A stretch of 9,617 nt of DNA from JAZRUY01 sp045598845 (GTDB lineage: Bacteria > Verrucomicrobiota > Lentisphaeria > Victivallales > Victivallaceae), in NCBI GenBank assembly GCA_045598845.1, contig JAZRUY010000135.1:1-9617 (forward strand), written 5' to 3'. The position numbers and the translations under genes were made by a program. The notes beneath the pieces are model-generated. The model was not told the origin of the DNA and did no database searches. It was given only the letters and a program-made list of their open reading frames with translations. Below, piece after piece: positions 6,544 to 9,617 of this stretch. Every line of letters begins with the position of its first letter. The stretch's first letter is position 1.

Positions 6544-8539
6544 GACAGGTGAACGGCGGAACCGTGAACGAAACAGAACCGTCCTCCCCGGTCTGATAAG
6601 GCAGGACTTCTCCGGACGGCACCAGACGCACCGATTTCACAGGATGCTGAAGCCGTATCCTGACCGGAACTTCACCGCAGCTGACCAATTCTTCCACCAC
6701 CTCGATCGGCCAGGAGATCTTCCAGAGTTTTTCCTGGTCCTGTATCGCCGCGCCGCCCCTGGATATCGTGTTCGCATACAGCAGATGCAGCACCGCGCGG
6801 TTCTCCGCCGGCTGTTCCATCAGCGTGACCCGGCCGGAAGAAGGCATGCGCACTTCGACCGGAAGATCCGCGTTCAGAAACTTTTTAACGGCCCCCAGCA
6901 CAAATTCCTGCAGATACACCGCACCGGAACAGCGGTAGTTATCAAATACCGCATGGGCGAAATAGAGCATATTCCCGTTTACCGCTCCGGCCGCGTAACC
7001 GTTCGGCTCCGGCTTGTAAGGAGTATGCTGGTGGCTGCAGTAACGGTCGTAACCGCGCTGGAAATAGGGATCGTACTGGTCGCCGAGCGATTCGGCTCCC
7101 GCGGCAGGACGAATCAGCCGGGCGCGCCGGTACATCACGAAAGGAGTCTTGACAAAACATGGCGCGGGTTCCTGATTGGCGCGGACGAATCCGGGATATT
7201 CGCGCTGTTCGCCGAAATCCTCGAAAGAAGCGCCTTCCAGCAGAAATTTTTCCCCGTCCATGTCAAAACCGCTGACGCCGGAGAGGATAAGTTTGCCGCC
7301 CGCTGAAGTGAAACTGTTCAATTTGGCGGCCAGCTCCCGGGTAAGCCGGCAGATGTCCGGCAGAAGCAGACAGCGGTAACGGCTGAAATCCATATCGCAA
7401 TCCACCACATCGAACGGTATATGCCCTTCGAGCAGCAGCCTGGAGGCGCCGACATCGGAATCATTGGTATTGCCGCTGGTGACGCCGCTCACCGCGGCGG
7501 CGGACAGAATCGCGACTCCCGCCAGGCTGCGGACATTGTCGCACCACGGCTCCTTGCCCGCCACTTCGCGGTAGGCCTGCCCGATGATCTCGTAGGTGGA
7601 TTCGTCCAGCTCCCCGTCGGGGTGGAGCTGGTCGCCGACCGAGCACTTGGAGCCGTTGGCGATCATCGCCGAACACTCGTAGCGCAGCGCATTGGGATGC
7701 TTGAAACCGCCGAATTCCCCCCAGGTGGTGTGGAATTTGCCGGTCATGCCCAGAAATTCCATGCCGAGATTACGGCTGTAGGCGGCGGAGAACGGATAAT
7801 GGTCATATCCCCAGCCGCCGGTGGGCAGGCTCTCGAGTTCCAGATGGCTGAAATAGCGCAGAATTCCGGTTTTGCCCACCGCCACATTGCCGGAATTGTG
7901 GAAAACCGGCATGTCCGTACTGAGGTCGCGCACCGCGGCATAGGTGCGGCGGTAATAATTTTCCAGCACTCCCGCCGCGAATTTACGGCGGTCGGCGCTG
8001 TCTTCCGGATTCAAACCGGCATCGAGCATACCCCGCACGCAGCGGCCGCAGCAGCATTCGCCCTGATAGATAATGTCAAGAAAAATACCGTCGCAGTCCG
8101 GATAACGGCGCACCGCCTCGCGGATTTCATCACAGAGCAGATCCAGATAGGGAGTGTTGAAGCAGAGTTTGTGAAAACCGCCCTGAAACGGCTTGCGGCC
8201 GACTCCTTCAGGAGAGACCTCGTTCCATTCCGGATGCAGATAACTGATCCGGTCATTGAACCCCGCGGTGATATAGACCGGCACATTGATATCCGAGGCA
8301 TGGCAGGCATCGATCTGCGCCCGCAGCAGGTCGAATTTCAAATGCGGATGCATTTCTCCGACTTCGGTGGGATGATAACTGTATCCGTGGTGGCAAACCG
8401 AAAAACAGGTAACGGAATTCACCCCGGCGGCGGTAAGGCGGCGCCGCCATTCGCCGGCATTGAATTTTTCGCCGATACCGGGAATGTGCGGCGAAGTATG
8501 GAAATCAAGATGCACCTGACGAAAACGCAGATTTTTCAT
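6506..8539 (-). CDS. Putative glycoside hydrolase, GHL6-type barrel with beta-galactosidase-like trimerisation domain
   Basis: This 677-residue protein resembles the hypothetical glycosyl hydrolase 6 (GHL6) group. Residues 1-320 look like a TIM barrel, with LDFHTSPHIPGIG (11-23), HHGYSYHPTE (50-59), GIFLDIIYQGECCCGRC (151-167) and GEFGGFKHP (274-282). Residues about 340-421 look like the Rossmann-like trimerisation domain of GH42 beta-galactosidases (from GVAILSAAAV to GGKLILSG). The rest is probably a beta-rich C-terminal domain. Asp155 and the acidic residues near 234-236 or 275 are candidate catalytic residues, but none is proven. No signal peptide is visible, so it is probably cytoplasmic and acts on imported oligosaccharides. 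The substrate is unknown. The ATG at 8539 has GAGGA 10 nt upstream. Its end overlaps cca, and a HAD phosphatase lies 86 bp upstream. Confidence 0.8.
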   Translation of the reverse strand: MKNLRFRQVHLDFHTSPHIPGIGEKFNAGEWRRRLTAAGVNSVTCFSVCHHGYSYHPTEVGEMHPHLKFDLLRAQIDACHASDINVPVYITAGFNDRISYLHPEWNEVSPEGVGRKPFQGGFHKLCFNTPYLDLLCDEIREAVRRYPDCDGIFLDIIYQGECCCGRCVRGMLDAGLNPEDSADRRKFAAGVLENYYRRTYAAVRDLSTDMPVFHNSGNVAVGKTGILRYFSHLELESLPTGGWGYDHYPFSAAYSRNLGMEFLGMTGKFHTTWGEFGGFKHPNALRYECSAMIANGSKCSVGDQLHPDGELDESTYEIIGQAYREVAGKEPWCDNVRSLAGVAILSAAAVSGVTSGNTNDSDVGASRLLLEGHIPFDVVDCDMDFSRYRCLLLPDICRLTRELAAKLNSFTSAGGKLILSGVSGFDMDGEKFLLEGASFEDFGEQREYPGFVRANQEPAPCFVKTPFVMYRRARLIRPAAGAESLGDQYDPYFQRGYDRYCSHQHTPYKPEPNGYAAGAVNGNMLYFAHAVFDNYRCSGAVYLQEFVLGAVKKFLNADLPVEVRMPSSGRVTLMEQPAENRAVLHLLYANTISRGGAAIQDQEKLWKISWPIEVVEELVSCGEVPVRIRLQHPVKSVRLVPSGEVLPYQTGEDGSVSFTVPPFTCHAMVELAYGEFA

Positions 8540-8625
8540 AACGGCACCGTCCTCATATTTTGCGGATTAAAGTTAACTTGCACGGGAACACTGCTTTTAC
8601 CTTAATTTGCGGAAAAGAGAAGCGC
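8540..8625 (-). promoter_or_regulatory. 86-bp gap before the glycoside hydrolase gene, with a perfect palindrome
   Basis: The gap contains the 10-bp palindrome AAGTTAACTT at 8570-8579 and a direct repeat TTTGCGGA at 8559-8566 and 8606-8613. The palindrome lies 31 bp before the start codon, where an operator for a sugar-responsive repressor would fit. I found no convincing -35/-10 pair and no terminator, so read-through from the HAD gene is also possible. The operator role is inference. Confidence 0.3.
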
Positions 8626-9270
8626 TCACTCCATATTTTTCACCAGACCGACAAATTCGGCGAAAGAAGAAACCCTGTACCGGTATTTTTCGTCACGCGG
8701 ATTTCCGAAGCCGTAAGCGGCGTAAACCGGAATCATACCGGCTCCGGTGGCGGCAGCCAGATCCGTCCAGTTATCCCCCAGCATCGCGCAACGGCGCAAA
8801 TCCGCACCGGAAACCGCGGCGATCGCGGTAAGAGCATCCGGAGACGGCTTGAGCGGGAACCCGCCGCCTCCGCCGATCACCCGGTCGAAAAAAACGTCGA
8901 TACCGAGTTCACGGAACATCTTTTCCGTGGCGGGTTGCGGCTTGTTGGTGACCACCCCGAGATAAACCCCGGCGCCGCGCAATTCCGCCAGCCCGTCGCG
9001 CACTCCGGGATAAAGACGGGAGGCATCGGTAAGGTGCAGAGAATAAAATTCCAGCATCACACGGGAGGCGTCGGATTCATCGATATCTTCGCCTTCAATC
9101 GCGCGGCGGACAAGTGCGCCGAAGCCGTTGCCGACCATCGTTTCCACCGCGGTCACGGTCAACTCCGGCAACCCGAAATTCCGGCGCATATAATTTACCG
9201 CCGAACATAAATCCGGACGGGAATCCACCAGAGTACCGTCCAAATCGAATATAATAAGCTCATTACTCAT
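8626..9270 (-). CDS. gph: HAD-superfamily phosphatase, phosphoglycolate phosphatase-like
   Basis: It would hydrolyse a small phosphoester in the cytoplasm. The best candidate is 2-phosphoglycolate, formed by repair of oxidised DNA ends. The four HAD motifs are intact in the 214-residue form: DLDGT with nucleophile D9 and acid D11, VVTNK with T108, K141 in LKPSP, and GDNWTD with D166 and D170. Residues about 15-80 form a small helical C1-type cap with VGNGFGALVRRAI, typical of Gph. I chose the ATG at 9270, where AGTGAG lies a few bases upstream and the Asp motif begins at the usual distance from the N-terminus. An in-frame GTG at 9282 would add four residues but has no properly spaced Shine-Dalgarno. 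It is the first gene of the leftward HAD-glycoside hydrolase-cca series. A neighbouring HAD specificity, such as a sugar phosphate phosphatase or pyrophosphatase PpaX, cannot be excluded. Confidence 0.88.
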   Translation of the reverse strand: MSNELIIFDLDGTLVDSRPDLCSAVNYMRRNFGLPELTVTAVETMVGNGFGALVRRAIEGEDIDESDASRVMLEFYSLHLTDASRLYPGVRDGLAELRGAGVYLGVVTNKPQPATEKMFRELGIDVFFDRVIGGGGGFPLKPSPDALTAIAAVSGADLRRCAMLGDNWTDLAAATGAGMIPVYAAYGFGNPRDEKYRYRVSSFAEFVGLVKNME

Positions 9271-9313
9271 AGCTTTACTCACTTTCCGGTATGTTTTATG
9301 ATTTTACGATTGC

Positions 9314-9341
9314 ATAATACAACAATTTATGTCACTGTAAT
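9314..9341 (-). promoter_or_regulatory. Candidate promoter for the HAD phosphatase gene
   Basis: The minus strand has ATTACA (plus positions 9336-9341), 16 nt, then TATTAT (plus positions 9314-9319). The -10 box matches five of six consensus bases and the -35 box four. The predicted start near 9307 leaves a leader of about 37 nt to the ATG at 9270. It stands in strongly AT-rich DNA, where chance matches are common. Confidence 0.35.
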
Positions 9342-9385
9342 ACTACACCGTCAGAGATAATTTTACAAGTATAGAGGTGTCCAAA

Positions 9386-9423
9386 ATATTTTGATTGACT
9401 GATTTTCTTATTAGTCAAAATAT
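9386..9423. repeat. AT-rich inverted repeat between two divergent candidate promoters
   Basis: ATATTTTGA (9386-9394) and TCAAAATAT (9415-9423) are perfect complements 20 bp apart. Inside, TTGACT (9395-9400) and AGTCAA (9413-9418) form an alternative 6-bp pairing. The repeat lies just upstream of the rightward promoter at 9427 and about 45 bp upstream of the leftward one, a place where a shared regulator could bind. AT-richness makes chance a real alternative. Confidence 0.35.
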
Positions 9424-9426
9424 GTA

Positions 9427-9455
9427 TTGTTATTTTTGCCGGAAAATGCTACAAT
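9427..9455 (+). promoter_or_regulatory. Candidate rightward sigma-70 promoter with extended -10
   Basis: TTGTTA (9427-9432), a spacer of exactly 17 nt, and TACAAT (9450-9455) preceded by TGC form an extended -10 promoter. Four of six -35 bases and five of six -10 bases match. Transcription would start near 9462 and leave the window to the right. No ATG occurs on the plus strand from there to the edge, so the product is a long leader of more than 150 nt or a small RNA. Confidence 0.5.
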
Positions 9456-9503
9456 ATTAAGATAAAAAGACTTAAGGAAACTCTGATAATAAAATCTACA
9501 TAT

Positions 9504-9591
9504 CTGTGCGGCTTTTTGCCGCAATACATCGTTATCCATCCTTGTAATTTCGGTAATCGTTTTTTTGTATTGCGAAAAAATCCTCGCACAG
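9504..9591. repeat. Nested inverted repeat with two mutually exclusive foldings
   Basis: Long-range pairing is CTGTGCG (9504-9510) with CGCACAG (9585-9591) and CGCAATAC (9520-9527) with GTATTGCG (9567-9574), 15 pairs around a 39-nt loop. The same bases can instead form local hairpins: TGCGGC/GCCGCA around TTTTT (9507-9523) and TGCGA/TCGCA (9571-9588). It lies downstream of the candidate rightward promoter. It may be a structured leader, a small RNA, or two inverted copies of a small repeat. Confidence 0.5.
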
Positions 9592-9592
9592 C

Positions 9593-9609
9593 TTGTAAAC
9601 ATTTTACAA
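9593..9609. repeat. Short palindrome TTGTAAA-CAT-TTTACAA
   Basis: Seven bases on each side are perfect complements around a 3-bp centre. Related half-sites occur at 9360-9369 (minus strand CTTGTAAAAT) and 9541-9549 (CTTGTAATT). It looks like a dyad operator, but no regulator is known for it and the DNA is AT-rich. Confidence 0.3.
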
Positions 9610-9617
9610 TTTGCAGT

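Larger units (their letters stand above)
9271..9617. other. AT-rich non-coding region at the right end
   Basis: This 347-bp stretch is much more AT-rich than the genes around it. It holds one leftward and one rightward candidate promoter, three inverted repeats and no gene that I can support. A minus-strand frame of 63 codons (9411-9602) exists, but it has no Shine-Dalgarno, no family likeness and runs through the inverted repeats. The region looks like a divergent promoter region whose right-hand gene or RNA continues beyond the window. Confidence 0.6.

Noticed and set aside
6395..7306. Plus-strand open frame of 303 codons across the hydrolase-cca junction
   Set aside because: It is antisense to two well-supported genes and its composition is typical of a complement-strand frame.
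7421..8605. Plus-strand open frame of 394 codons
   Set aside because: It is the antisense shadow of the glycoside hydrolase, in the same mirrored frame as the other antisense frames, and its protein is unlike any family.
9507..9523. TGCGGC-TTTTT-GCCGCA hairpin as a terminator
   Set aside because: The T-run is in the loop. Neither strand has a T-run after the stem, so it does not fit an intrinsic terminator.
9411..9602. Minus-strand open frame of 63 codons
   Set aside because: It has no ribosome binding site, no family likeness, and runs through the inverted repeats of a non-coding AT-rich region. A real small peptide cannot be fully excluded.
1..9617. CRISPR array, insertion sequence, phage or defence system
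   Set aside because: No regularly spaced repeats, transposase, integrase, terminal inverted repeats with target duplication, or defence-family motifs were seen on either strand.

Overview
The window looks like a chromosomal stretch of a GC-rich bacterium with ordinary housekeeping content. No phage, transposon, CRISPR array or defence cassette is visible. All six protein genes lie on the minus strand and one tRNA gene lies on the plus strand. A GHL6-type glycoside hydrolase beside a divergent sigma-70 factor and a fused PurS-PurL suggests the PVC group, perhaps Lentisphaerota/Victivallales. That assignment is inference from gene style and was not tested by a search.

Layout from right to left, in the direction of minus-strand transcription. 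Positions 9271-9617 are AT-rich and non-coding, with a plausible leftward promoter for the first gene, a good rightward promoter, and a nested set of inverted repeats. Next comes a HAD phosphatase of the phosphoglycolate phosphatase type (8626-9270). After an 86-bp gap follows a 677-residue putative glycoside hydrolase with a beta-galactosidase-like trimerisation domain (6506-8539). Its end overlaps the start of a CCA-adding enzyme/poly(A) polymerase-family nucleotidyltransferase with an HD domain (5131-6543). These three genes could form one operon.

A plus-strand tRNA with anticodon CAU (4992-5068) and its intrinsic terminator (5090-5123) converge on the end of the cca gene. Divergent from the tRNA is a second leftward operon. 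It holds purL (1832-4804, a fused PurS+PurL without the glutaminase domain), a GTG-started sigma-70-family factor (975-1808) behind a consensus Shine-Dalgarno sequence 23 bp after purL, and a tRNA-dihydrouridine synthase (985 to the left edge, incomplete) whose start overlaps the sigma gene by 11 bp.

Together the genes cover de novo purine synthesis, tRNA maturation and modification (cca, dus and a tRNA gene), a transcription factor, phosphoglycolate clean-up and glycan degradation. The points most worth a second look are the unusual sigma factor inside a purL-dus operon, the glycoside hydrolase-cca overlap, and the structured, promoter-bearing non-coding region at the right end. I found no convincing new multi-gene system.
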